From contig OX578133.1 in NCBI GenBank assembly GCA_951213105.1, forward strand, positions 142,119,313 to 142,183,312: a DNA stretch of 64,000 nt, written 5' to 3'. This stretch comes from Amaurobius ferox (lineage: Eukaryota; Arthropoda; Arachnida; Araneae; Amaurobiidae). Position numbers and translations under genes: made by a program. The notes under the pieces were generated by a model that saw nothing but the letters and a program-made list of their open reading frames with translations, did not search any database and was not told the origin of the DNA. This document shows positions 21,390 through 32,900 of the stretch, one piece after another; position 1 is the first letter of the stretch; the number at the start of each line of letters is the position of its first letter.

Positions 21390-22040
21390 ACCCCCTCGTT
21401 CAGGATTACGAAATCCAAGATGGCAGTCATTCTTCATTCCTCATTATTCCTCCTCTGCCGCAGAACCCCAAGTGTTGTCACCGGCTAAAAAGTTTCTATC
21501 CCCAGGTGTTGCTATGGCAACCCAAACAAAAATATTTCTAAGTTCCATCCTCAATAGTTTCTCTTTCTGCCGTAAGGGAGCACTGATGGTTCCATTCCTT
21601 CTCTATTGGTGTTGCCACCCCCAAAAAAATTTCTATCCCCCAGCGTTACCATAGCAACCCAAACAAAAAATATTTCTAAATTCCATCCTAAATAGTTCCG
21701 CTTTCTGCCGCTAGGGAGCGCTGATGGTTCCATTCTTCATTCTTTATTCCTCCTCTGTTGGTGAAGCCGAGGTGTTGTCATCCCTAAAAAGTTTCTATAC
21801 ACCCTCACTCAGAAACTCATTCATTTTTTCCATTTATCCTTTTACCCCTCGTACAAGACTACAATTCCGTTGCCACCCGAAAAAAAGTTTCTAAAAATCC
21901 AAACCTCTAAAATTTTTCTATTTCCCTCTTTTACTCTCTCGTTCAGGATTACAGAATGCAAGATGGCGACTATTCTTCATTCTTCATTCCTCATTATTAT
22001 TCCACCGGCGAACCGGCAATTCTTGTCTACTGACATAAAG
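21390..22040. repeat. Composite repeat with three to four ~180-bp diverged units carrying AAGATGGC boxes
   Basis: CCCTCGTTCAGGATTACG at 21396 and TCTCGTTCAGGATTACAG at 21936 each lead into CAAGATGGC. Between them, blocks such as GTTGTCACC...AAAAAGTTTCTATCCCC, AAATATTTCTAA and GGGAGC(A/G)CTGATGGTTCC recur at about 21475-21600, 21610-21730 and 21770-21800. The right end (GAACCGGCAATTCTTGTCTAC) matches the end of the foldback element at 7273-7732. It abuts Tc1 sequence at 22051. Confidence 0.65.
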
Positions 22041-22050
22041 TTGAGTTTGG

Positions 22051-22900
22051 AACGTTGAAGTAATCTGAAACACTTCTTTAAGAAGATACCATGTGTGTTC
22101 AATCAAATTTAGATATGGAGACTGGGGAGACCTTTCAAGAACACAAATTTTATAATCTTTATTCACTCGGTAGCCACTATTGAGGTTTACTTTGGCTCGT
22201 TATCATGTTGATACACAAAGTCCCCTCTTGCTATTTTATGTCAGTCCAATGTTGAAAGCAAATAATTATCCAATATTTCTATATATATAGCTCCAATAAT
22301 ACTGTTAGGAATCAAACACATCGCTCTTGGTCCAAACGCAGCAATACATTCCCATATCAGTATACTTACTTTTCCGAATCTCAATGTAGGTTACATACAC
22401 TTATTAATATATTTTGATGGTTTATTCCAAGTAAAAATACGTCCATCACATTCAACATGATTAATTTTTTGTCTCTTCTAAATATATTACACGTCTCCAA
22501 TCAGCAAATCTTGGACTGATCTAAATGTCCAATATTGGTATATTTTGGGGAAATTCAGTCGTAGGCCTATATGACATTTACACAATACAGGTTTTTTCAT
22601 TCTTTTTACTATTATATAGTGTTTGGTTAAGCCTCTTCAAACTGTTGACTCACTAACTTCGACTCTGGTTTTGCTGAAGAAGCTTTTTACAATCCTCAGC
22701 TGTAGCTTCTCTGCCACTTGACATCTATCACACAATATGTCTCGTTCATTGCATGAATTTAAGACACGCTTCAGTCTACTTCTTTCTTCTTTGGTTACTG
22801 TGATTTGAAAGATAATAAATTGTTATTTTTTAGATCAGATACCGTTGATTATCCAACTCCAACTTTTTCAATGCATAAACCTTGTTTAAGAAGGATTAAT
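22051..22900 (-). pseudogene. Decayed Tc1-type transposase (catalytic region)
   Basis: Minus-strand pieces, in order but in shifting frames, read HVECDGRIFTWNKPSKYI, then WECIAAFGPRAMCLIP, AIYIEILDNYLLST, FVYQHDNEPK (second catalytic Asp) and SPQSPYLNLIEHTWYLLKE (catalytic Glu in LIEH). These are the canonical Tc1 DDE blocks, here with several stops and frameshifts. The C-terminal tail is missing: the match stops at FQIT, where the repeat at 21390-22040 begins. The upstream boundary near 22900 is approximate. Confidence 0.75.
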
Positions 22901-23505
22901 ATACGATCGTTTTTTTTTTCTTTCTGTTAATCGGACGCATGAAGTCAAACTTACTTCTGAAATTTCGCAAATGATATAGTTACATACTGCAGCTGTTTTT
23001 TAAACAATATCCTCAATAATATGCATGTGAAAATTTGTTTCACTCTTTGTCATCATTCCAATCTTCCCATTTTAATTAATTTACATTTTTGACATTGATT
23101 TAATTGTAATTGAGGTCGAATATAATCCAATCAATACAGCTTTACGATCAACTAATTTGCATATGACTCCATAATATTTCTACCGCTTTGTTAACGAGTT
23201 TTACATGATGTTTTTTTGAAACTGAAAAATATTGGGAGAATGTTGGAGGGCACTGTACATAACTGTACTATTTTTACTTTTCGGTACATAACTTATTATG
23301 TTACCACTCTTCTTTAGAGGATGTTTTTATGTAAAAATTTTATTCATCATAAAATATTAAAATTTGAATTACTCGATAAAAAAATCGAAAATTCTGGAAA
23401 TATACTGATATAGAATGTAAACATCTAAATGTGATTAATATTTAGATTTCTTAAATATATTACAAAAGTTTTATTACAAAAAATTAATAGTAGAGCATTA
23501 ATGTC
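22901..23505. other. Gene-free AT-rich stretch
   Basis: No gene or repeat was recognised between the Tc1 relic and the short unit at 23517. Confidence 0.5.
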
Positions 23506-23516
23506 TTTATTTGCAG

Positions 23517-23583
23517 GGTTGAAGACCCAGGCCACTCGACTGGGCTGAGGGCTTGCAGCAACTGTTTGAGTGGCCGGGAGAGT
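23517..23583 (+). mobile_element. Short GC-rich dispersed unit, copy 1, with 11-bp target duplication
   Basis: A 67-bp GC-rich island (starts GGTTGAAGACCCAGGCCACT, ends GAGTGGCCGGGAGAG) sits in AT-rich DNA. It is bounded by identical 11-mers TTTATTTGCAG at 23506-23516 and 23584-23594. GGCCACTC and GAGTGGCC inside it are perfect inverse complements. Related units occur at 47263-47316, 58041-58098 and 60488-60547. Confidence 0.75.
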
Positions 23584-24145
23584 TTTATTTGCAGTGTGAA
23601 GAAAGCATTAATTAATTTCTATTTTTTTATCGAGAGAGCAAAGTTTTTTATTTTTCCTTTGTTCCCTGAAAGTTACGTCTGAAATGGAGATCCAGAGGAA
23701 AAGTTTCATCACGATTGAAAGAGGAGTTCCATGTAAATAAATTATTTAAAAAAATGCTCGAATATCATATTTTATAAAATATAATAATAATTAAAAGGCT
23801 GAAAAGCTCTGTAATTTAAAAATTTCCAATTCCAAAAATTTTAAATATTTAAATTCAAATATTTCAAAATTTACTTATTGAAAATTATACGCTTGCAATT
23901 CTGTCCACGATTTTAGTTGTATGAGTTATTTATATCCAATTCACAAGTTTCACCTATTCCGACCGATTAAATTAGAACAGTATTTGAAAAACACGAACCT
24001 TTTCCTGAAAAAATGGAACGTAATATTAGGTAACAAACACCTCACTGAGTAAACAACTGTCTTATACATAACCTCCTTTTCACGGAAAACATTCTTTAAC
24101 TGCCCCATGAATGAGCGCAAAGCGTAAACAATCCCCTGTTTTTAG

Positions 24146-24367
24146 GTTCTGATCAGACCAGAACGTTGCGGCAGTGGTAATGAACTTGAAATTACCAGTT
24201 CTTTGTCCCCAGAAAGCCAAGCAAGGTTAGTTCGCATCCATAGCACAAGATGTCGCTTGGTCGAATCTGCCGAACTAGGCGAAAACAAAAACCAGTTTGA
24301 GGTAAGTGGCTTTCTTATAGTTGACAAGTGCTTTCTTCTTTCGCAGAGCACGGAAGGGGTGATGTAG
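24146..24367 (+). CDS. Candidate terminal coding exon of an unidentified gene
   Basis: After an acceptor CCCCTGTTTTTAG, the + strand is open in frame 0 for 73 codons to TAG at 24365-24367. It starts VLIRPERCGSGNELEITSSL and goes on with SPESQARLVRIHSTRCRL, VESAELGENKNQFE. A strong donor-like GTAAGT at 24302 and an acceptor CTTTCTTCTTTCGCAG ending at 24346 would define a 45-bp intron, also in frame, which may be retained or spliced. AATAAA lies at 24408-24413. Base composition is clearly richer in G+C than the flanks. I do not recognise the protein, and no upstream exons could be linked. The reverse strand is also open over most of the segment, so strand is not certain. Confidence 0.35.
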   Translation, partial: VLIRPERCGSGNELEITSSLSPESQARLVRIHSTRCRLVESAELGENKNQFEVSGFLIVDKCFLLSQSTEGVM

Positions 24368-24419
24368 CTAAATATCCTTGTTATGCCTGATCTGGCTAAT
24401 TTATAAGAATAAACACAAG

Positions 24420-25655
24420 GTAAGATTTTCTTTTCACTGTTTTCTTTAATTTTTTTTGTACTGTTTTATTATTTATCTGAAATATTCCAGGGTTTCACGT
24501 TTTGTTTTAGTTGTTTATTCCAGGACTAATTACCTATTTGAAGATATGTAAGTGGGGGTGTATGAAAAAGCATAAAAATTATAGGGGTGTTAAAATTATA
24601 CTGGGGAAACACGCAAGATCAATGCTACATTAAAACCATGAGACTGGAATAATGCCATAATATTCCAAATGAAGCCAAATCTCTACATATAAAATGTAAC
24701 TTTGCACACAACCAATAAATAAATAGAACACAACGTAAAATATTGCGCAAATAAATTGTAGAATGCAGACGATCGTTTTGGAAATACTTGAATTTCATTC
24801 TTCAGTGTGAACGAACCTAGAGTTCAACATCAAGTAAGAGCTAACACATACCGTTCAGCAGAGGGACTAAACCCACGAAACCATATCTCCATATACGCGA
24901 TTATATTTATAGCAGTACCTTATTACAGCAGCATCTTGTAGTATCGCTATTTTAATATCTTTATAGCTATATTCATATTGCTGCAATATTTATAGCTAAT
25001 ATTAGGTTGCAACTAATTAACGAGCTCGAGCACCATAGTGCTCGTGATCGTGAATTCGGTGCGCTCTTCAGGCATGAAGTACTTTTGTAAATATTTTACA
25101 TATGTATTTTTAAATATTGTTTACGGCGAGAGTGCCTTAAGTTCTGTGCTATTAATGTAGATAAATTACCGGACGTTTTAACTAATTAATATTTGTATAA
25201 AAATAAAATTAGTAGAGTAAAATCGCATACTCGCACGCAATGCACACAAAACTAAAGGAAAATCCTTCCGTTAACTGATAATTATTAAATGTTTTCTGTT
25301 AAAATAGTCATAATATGTTTTTTTTCACATAAATGTTGAAATAAGCATTTAAAATTGTATTTTTAAATCCTCATAAATACTGTGGTTTAGATTTTATTTG
25401 AATAAATTAGATGTAGTTTGGAAAAGTATATGAAGTGTTATAAAGTATTAGAATAAATTTTGGATATACATATATCAGTTGCTAAAACTTTACTTAAAAA
25501 TGAAATAATTTTATAGTTACTGTATAAATTAAGTATCCACTTCTATAAAAATTAATTTCTTAATTATTTCATTAAAATACGGATTTTTTTTTTCACTTTT
25601 ATATTTACTAACCTCTAAAAAATTTTATAAGCACTTTGCCTAGTATACTTACAAT
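24420..25655. other. Gene-free AT-rich stretch
   Basis: No exon, RNA gene or repeat boundary was recognised. Confidence 0.5.
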
Positions 25656-25661
25656 ACTATA

Positions 25662-26460
25662 CAGGGTGTCCCAAAAAGATTGAAACGCGCTTTAATTCTT
25701 TACGTGTTGGAGATAAGTGGGCAATATAAATTGCAAAAATGTTGAAAGTAAGGTAGGAAATAAGACTACGTTAATGAAATAGTCCTCCCATTAATTTTCA
25801 AAAAGTTACACATTTTAAATTTTTATACGACCCCCTTAGACAAATCTGGTGAATCTGAAAATTTTTATTTTTAATGCAACAAGATCATTAAAAAACCCCG
25901 CATATCTGTATCTTTAAAATTGAGCGAGTTATATTTAATTGAAAATTGAACATTGTGAATTGGGACCATATATTAAATTAGAAATGTAAATTTGTGACAT
26001 ATCACAAAAAAGATTGGATGATAATACATAGGATACCCAACCACGTAGCAAGTACCACTACTTTATATGATCTCTGTCTGTGTAATGCTTTATTTAGATG
26101 CGTTTGTGATAAACAATTTTGAAACACATTAACGTATTCTTGATCTAAACAATTTTCATCGTCAATTTGTTTATGATCCCTATTTTCACTGATGAAACAG
26201 CTACGGAAAACATAGTACGGAAAAGTGGCATAAGTTAGATTTTTTCTTTTATCATAATTCAGTTGATTTTAATGATACAGATATGCGGTTTTTTAATGAT
26301 CTTGTTGCATTAAAAATAAAAATTTTCTGATTGACTAAATTTGTCTAAGGGAATCGTATAAAAATTTAAGAAGTGTAACATTTTGAAAATTAATGGGAGG
26401 AATATTTCATTAACGTAGTCTTATTTCCTACCTTACTTTCAACATTTTTGGGACACCCTG
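25662..26460. mobile_element. MITE with long terminal inverted repeats and TA target duplication
   Basis: The 799-bp unit starts CAGGGTGTCCCAAAAA and ends TTTTTGGGACACCCTG, flanked by TA on both sides (25660-25661, 26461-26462), as in Tc1/mariner insertions. The inverted repeats extend for about 190-250 bp (GTTGAAAGTAAGGTAGGAAA, then TTAATTTTCAAAA, ATACGA and AGACAAAT blocks in both arms). The left arm carries about 60 extra bases after position 16 that the right arm lacks. There is no transposase frame, so it is non-autonomous. Confidence 0.85.
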
Positions 26461-26989
26461 TATAGCAGCTTAGCAGGCAAAAGTTCGTTCACCAATTAGT
26501 TCGATTCACCAGCTAGGTGAATCTATAAGAACAGTTTTAACGGGACAGTGAAAAAAGAAATTTTACACCAAAAATTTATAATAACGACGATTGCATTCAT
26601 GTAAATATTTTTAGGTGCTACTAAACATTAACAATTTGTATAGTTAAAAGGTATTATTGCATCTTAATATACGGTTACATGTAAAAATTTCAAATTTTAT
26701 TTCATGTAGAAGATTAATTGATATTTGTTCAAATTCCTTTATTGCGACATTATTTTAATTAAAAATATTTTTTTATATAAAACTGGAATTTTTTACATGT
26801 TATATTGCTTTTATAAAGAAATTTATAGATTAATATTATTTATTAAATTTCGACACTTTAAACAAAATAATATCTTTTCTCTGTATTTCTTTCATAATTA
26901 TTTAAATTGAGTTTAATTGCACAAAATAACACTCATAATTATTTGAAATTACACTGAATTTCCCCTTTTAATTCAATTTTCGTTTCTAT

Positions 26990-27490
26990 TTGGTATCTGG
27001 ACGTATTTTTCAAAGGCGGAGTAGCAAAAATGCGAAAAATCTAAAGTATCTCGAGAACGGCTAGTTTAGAATAATGGGGTCTTATTCTTTTTATCGTCGA
27101 ATATTACGCATAAAACAAGCATTTAATTGATACTTATGAGCATACGTATTGTTATTTTAGATTTTGACGATTTTTGAAGGCCATTTTGCAAAAAAAGGCA
27201 GACTCTTTTACCTCGAAGCGTATCAAAATCTAATCAGCATCAAGGTTAATCCACACGTGACTTACCTATAAAATTTTATGAAATTTGGTCTATTAGTTTT
27301 TGAGTTAGAGTGGATAATACATTGCGCAGACAGACAAACATTGCACACACACAGACGTAACACTAAAAATAGTTTTCTCGTGTTCTGAAGGTCCCAAAAC
27401 ATGTAGATCTGTCGAAAACTCGAGTTGCTATTTTCGACACGATTCCGATACTTTCCTTATACATTACCATGTATTGTAGGGAACGTAAAA
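26990..27490 (-). repeat. Hairpin-start interspersed repeat (family A), minus-strand copy
   Basis: Read on the minus strand it has the family A 5' end (CGAAAATAGCAACTCGAGTT, GATCTACATGTTTTGGGACC, then TTAGTGTTACGTCTGTGTGT). One TATCCACTCTAACTCAAAAA unit follows, then GCAAAATGGCC and the CGTTCTCGAGATACTTTAG block. The 3' end is missing. Confidence 0.7.
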
Positions 27491-27499
27491 ATACAATAC

Positions 27500-29280
27500 T
27501 AAAATCTATTTGCCTAGATATTGAAAAATTTTCATACAAAATATCACTAAGACACAATTATCCGATTGAAGCATTCATTTATTGAAAAATGATACTAGCC
27601 CAATATTTTAAGTTATACCTTGATGCATTTTATTTGTCAAACTATAAATACGATTCTAAGTAAATCAAGTCATCAATTATTAATCTACAAGAAAAGTATG
27701 TTATTACATATATTTCCAAAGCTCTCAACAATTATGCTGTTATTTGTATAAAATTTACAAGGAACAATTACTAAATACATTATAAAATAATATCACCCAT
27801 AAAACTATTACTCAAAACATTAATATAGTCTCCAAAAAATTGATAGTAACCTACAAGCAGCTTAACATGAAAATAGAAAATTTAAATTACCCATATCATA
27901 CCAAAATTTCATAAACAGCCTATTGCTTTTAGAACGGTACAGTAGGATCTTATGCTTGTTAGCATAAATACTTATGCTAACAAGGCAGACTTTTCTTTTA
28001 TCAAAGTAAAATGAAATTTATAGAGCAATTATAAATAATAAATTAAATTGTGTAATAACATTATAATAAAAAATGTTATAAATTAATAACACGAATAAAG
28101 AATGTCGAAAGGGTTTACAAAGTCTATTCATATGATTTTAAGGATATTTTCAACAATATTGATCTACAAGACAAGACCTTTTGAGTGCTATCATTGAATT
28201 ACTCAACAATACTGAATTACTCAACAATATTCTCTGTCTATATTATATTTATTCTCTGTCATTAAACTAAAAAATCTACTCAAGTTTATATTATTCAATC
28301 AATAATTTTATGCATCAAGGATCTTTTACTTATCTACAACAAGTCGTTATACCGCAGGGAGGAAAATCCTCTAGTATTTTGGCTAACCTTTTTATATTAT
28401 TATGAGAAATCAATATGCAATTCTAGTTTCCTAATGCTAAGATATATTGAGGATCTGATTCTTTTTCAGACTAATGGAAATGCATCAACTTTTGCTAAAT
28501 TTCCAATTACTTTAGATTTATTATGTGATGATTTAACTGGTGATTCTGTAAATTTTTAGACATAAATATTAATATTGATTAGACATAATTATTAATATAG
28601 ACATAAATATAAATAAACAACTACTTTTAGATTTATTTGACAAAAAGAAAAACTACATGTTAACTACGTGTTTACTACATGTCAAATTCAACACTTCAGC
28701 TCATGCCTGTACAAAAGCGTGTTTAAAACATTTCATTTAATCAGCTTTCAAGAATAAGAAATATCTGTAATAAACATTATCACAAAAATTGCTGAGAAAA
28801 CTAGCCCTAAGAAATGGATACCCCTTTGGAATAGTCAATAATCTGATAAATCAATATTTAAATAAAATTATATAAATGATTAATTGCAAACATTTGTGTC
28901 TTAACTCTATTACTAATGACAGTTTCAAATATTATAAAATTTAAATTTGTATTTGTAATTTGAAGAAAGATTAATGCAACAGTGTTTATTGCCTATGCAT
29001 AATTTTCTGAAAGGATTATAAATTCCTAAACTACACATAGTCAATGTAGCCGTATTTCATTGATAAAAATATTTTGATATATGTTATAGCCAGGATTTAC
29101 ATTATAAAACTGCTATCTTGTCTTATACTCGCTAGCTAGAGCAACCAAAAATTTAAAAAAATGTAATTTGAATACAGACAAAATGAAAATAATGCTGTTT
29201 TTAAATAGGGCCCGCATATTAATAAAAGGTTGATAACTTAGTAGTTGAGACGAATTAAAAGTTCAGATGAAATAAATTTA
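27500..29280. other. Gene-free AT-rich stretch upstream of FMO
   Basis: Very AT-rich (long A/T runs, few G or C) with no recognisable gene or repeat. It presumably includes the distal upstream region of the FMO gene. Confidence 0.5.
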
Positions 29281-29291
29281 ATTCATTCCAA

Positions 29292-29300
29292 TATATAAAA
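29292..29300 (+). promoter_or_regulatory. TATA-like box, candidate FMO promoter
   Basis: TATATAAAA lies 177 bases before the strong splice donor at 29477. Transcription starting about 30 bases downstream would give a 5' leader exon of roughly 150 bases. In AT-rich DNA this motif also occurs by chance. Confidence 0.25.
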
Positions 29301-29324
29301 TCATAAGATAACATTTAATTTCAT

Positions 29325-29476
29325 TTAACAAGTTTGGAAGGATTGAGTTGAATAGTTAAGTTGTCAAATGTACGAGTAATATGGATGACACCAACAACAA
29401 AATCTTATTGCTTGAAGTAGATTAAATGAACACTAATAAACAAAAAGTTTTCAGTAGTAATGTAGCTAGTCAGGAG
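29325..29476 (+). other. Candidate 5' untranslated exon of FMO
   Basis: A strong donor CAGGAG|GTAAGT sits at 29477, and a polypyrimidine tract with TAG ends at 29819, directly before the FMO ATG. The start codon is thus the first bases of its exon, so a non-coding exon must lie upstream. This one, 343 bp away, is the best candidate. The left end is a guess from the TATA-like box. Confidence 0.4.
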
Positions 29477-29819
29477 GTAAGTTGAATTTATCTATCCTTT
29501 CTCTTTTTGCGCTCGATTCTTCTGTTGAAATTCTCTAAATTATTTTAGTCAATAGTCAGAAAGTGCCTCAATTTGTGACATACAGTATTGAATCCTGATT
29601 AAGATGCTGTATGACCACAAACAATTGTATTATTTTTGTGTGCTTTAATATTATAAATTGGGACTTTGAATCTTAGTGGGGGTGGGGTGGGGAGCAGCAC
29701 TGTTGTGGGTATTAGGCAAATATTCTCTAAAATATAGAAATTATGTAATTAATTATATATATATAAAAGCATATATATATATATATATATTACATTTTGA
29801 AGGCTTTTTTCTTTTCTAG

Positions 29820-29988
29820 ATGGCTCAGTGCAATGAAGTATCAAGGAAGAGGGTTGCTGTCATCGGGGGTGGTGTTTGTGGAGTATGCAGCGTCAAAAGC
29901 CTCAAAGAAGAAGGTGTGGAGCCTGTCTGCTTTGAAATGACGGGGCATTACGGCGGAACATGGAGATACCACGATGATGAAGTCGAAG
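29820..29988 (+). CDS. FMO coding exon 1: FAD-binding Rossmann start
   Basis: The ATG follows TTTTTTCTTTTCTAG directly. It encodes MAQCNEVSRKRVAVIGGGVC, G-V-C-S-V-K-S-L-K and EPVCFEMTGHYGGTWRYHDD. Donor GAAG|GTAAAC at 29989. It ends one base into the Gly57 codon. Confidence 0.92.
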
Positions 29989-32900
29989 GTAAACCTCAAA
30001 AATATATTTTTAGGAGTTAAAATTTTGATTATTGTAAGGCCGAAGTTCAGGGAATTTTAACGGTTTCTGTCACTAACACTTTTGAAGTTGTTAGCGACTG
30101 CGACGCCGTGTGTTCGAAATCGAGTAGACCAGGGATCCCCAAACTTTTCGAGTGAAAGGCGTATTTAGCAAAAAACGTGTTTAGGGTGTAATACGCAGTC
30201 ACGTTAGGGTATAGCAGTGGTTCCCAAACTTTCCGGTCTGCGGACCCTCTCAGAGTAAAAAAAGATTTCGCGGACCCCTTAAAACCATATTGCAAGGGCG
30301 TGTTTCTATTGGAACAAGCATAATTTAGTATGAACAGTGATGCTGCTTTCTTGCAATTAGCTCAATAATATTTGGTTTAATGTCTGATAATTTCAGTCTT
30401 TAATCACTTTTAACTTCAAGTCTATTTCTCAACTTAGATTTTAAATATGTCAGGTGGGAGAAAGCTGTTTCGCACAAGTAAGTTGTGGGAAAGGGAGTTA
30501 AGCACTTAAGAGCCTTTCTTGCGAATTGAGAATAGTCAGCCATTACTGATAATCAAAAGTCAGCTCATTGTACTTATGAGAACATTAATTTTAGAGAACA
30601 ATCCGATGAAAGATTCGCCAAAAAATCTTCTTCTTGTGGTGTAAGAGAGTGGGTGGTTGGTAGTTCACTAGCAAATGGATTCAATATCCATACGTCACCG
30701 TCATTGGTTTCGGGAAAATATTCATCTAGCTGTATATACAATTGTTTAAAATGTAATTTAATAATATTAATTATTTTCTGTGGAACATTTTCTTCTGAAC
30801 TCTGGATATATTCTTCTGCCATGGACGGAAATTGTTCGAAGATCTCTGTGTCCAATCTCTGAATCCACATCTTTAATTTTTTCTTCATCCCCTTGATTTT
30901 GTCCTGAACTTGAAAAATAGTGACGCTAGATCCCTGCAGGCTTAAATTAAGTTCATTTAGATAGTTAAAGATGTCAGCCAGATATGACAACTTAAATCCA
31001 ATTAGTTTCATGGAACCTATCTTTAAGGTCAAAGTTAGATTCAAATAAAAATAATTTTACTTCTTCCCTCAATTCAGATATTCTGGTTAATACTTTTCCA
31101 CGAGAAAATCATCGTACATCACAGTGCATTAACAATTGTTTGTGATTGCTGCCCATTTCCGCACATAATATGGCAAACAATCGAGAATTTAAAGGACGTA
31201 CTTTAATAGAATTTACAATTCTAGCTACCTCATTAAAACACTCCTTCAGTTCTTGTGGCATTTTTTTGTTACTAACGCTTCTCTGTGGATACAGCAGTGA
31301 ACCCACTCAATAGATGTTGCTATAGCTTTTAATTTAGTTACCAATCCACTCTTACTTCCACACATTGCTCTTGCTCCGTCAATGCTGTCACCTACAGATT
31401 TATTCCAATCAATGTCATTCTCAACCATAAACTTGTTCACAATGTTAAACAGTTCTTCTGGCGTTGTGCGTGATAGTAGATTTACACAAAAAAGAAAATC
31501 CTCATGTAATTTTTTATCATAATCATAGCGGATAAAAGCAATCAAATTTGCATTATTTACAATGCCAGTGCTTTCGTCTAACTTGATTGCAAATAATGTG
31601 CAATGCTTTTTAATTCTGTTGAGAAGTTCTTCTTTCACATTTTGGGCCATTTCATCTATCCGTCTTTTTACTGTATTGTTAGACAAGGAAATTAAATTCA
31701 AGGACTTACTAGCTTTTTCATCCAGAATTGCTAAGACCATCAATTGAGCTGCTGGTTTTATAATTTCTTCACCAATGGTATGTGGCTTTCCCTTTTCAGA
31801 GATGAGAAGAGAGACCTCATATAACGCACGAACAGCATTTTCATTATGGCCACTTCTGGCTTTATACAGCATTTTTGGTTGCCACGCAACTCGTCAGCTT
31901 TTAATTAAAAAAAAATCAACAGATTTTTTAACAAACTCGGGATGTCTTGTTTGTAAATGTCGAGAGAGTTTTGCAGATTTCATGCTTTCATTAGATAAAA
32001 CTTTGTAACAAATAACACATTGCGGAGATAACACTTCTCCCTTTTCAATGGAAATAAACCCGAAGTTTATGTATGAATCCCAATATTTACGAACCTTTTT
32101 TACGTTAGCATTCACAATTTTGGCACTGGAACAACTATCTACTTTCAGATTCGTCACTTCATTATTCGCGACACGATTAAAACCAACAACATTTTCAGTT
32201 TCTAAAGGACGCTTTGAAGCACTTAATTATAGCCAACGATCCATTTTATCAAATAATTAACAAATATCTCTGCAGGGTTGAAAGTACGTTAGTGAAGTAC
32301 GTCACGTGACATAGCTGATAGCTATGTCACGTAGCTATGTCTATTCACAGCTGACGTCATCCGGTCTCTAGTAGTATTAATGCTCGAAGTTACAAGTGCT
32401 TTGACGTCCGAGCTACATCAGAGTGTCGTTACCGTTAATCATGGCATTGTGCCAAAACGAAACCTACTCCCAAACAATTTAATTCTGTTTGAAGATATAA
32501 CCTATCAGTTTGAAATTAATTTCATGAATGTATTTAATGCACAGTTATTTAGAAAAAGTTCATTATTATTTTATTTGTTGTTGTTGTCGTGTCCCTAACA
32601 TTACATTTAAGGAAGAATGTGTGCACTGCTTCTGTTTAGTCCAATGACCCGGGGCACCCGAGGGTAGAAGTCTGACTTCTGGCCCAAATAAGACATTACA
32701 ACATCCATGCCCGCAGGCGGGACTCGAACCCGCAATCTGGCAGCCGAGCCGTCACGAGGAAACGCCTGCCTCTTTGAGCGCTCGACCACCACATCGGCAT
32801 TATTTTATTTAAAAAAATAAAATAGAAAAAAGAGTGGAGAAAAATAATGAATTTTATTTTTTTTAAGCTAACTATTTATTAGTTAAATATTGCGTGTTGT

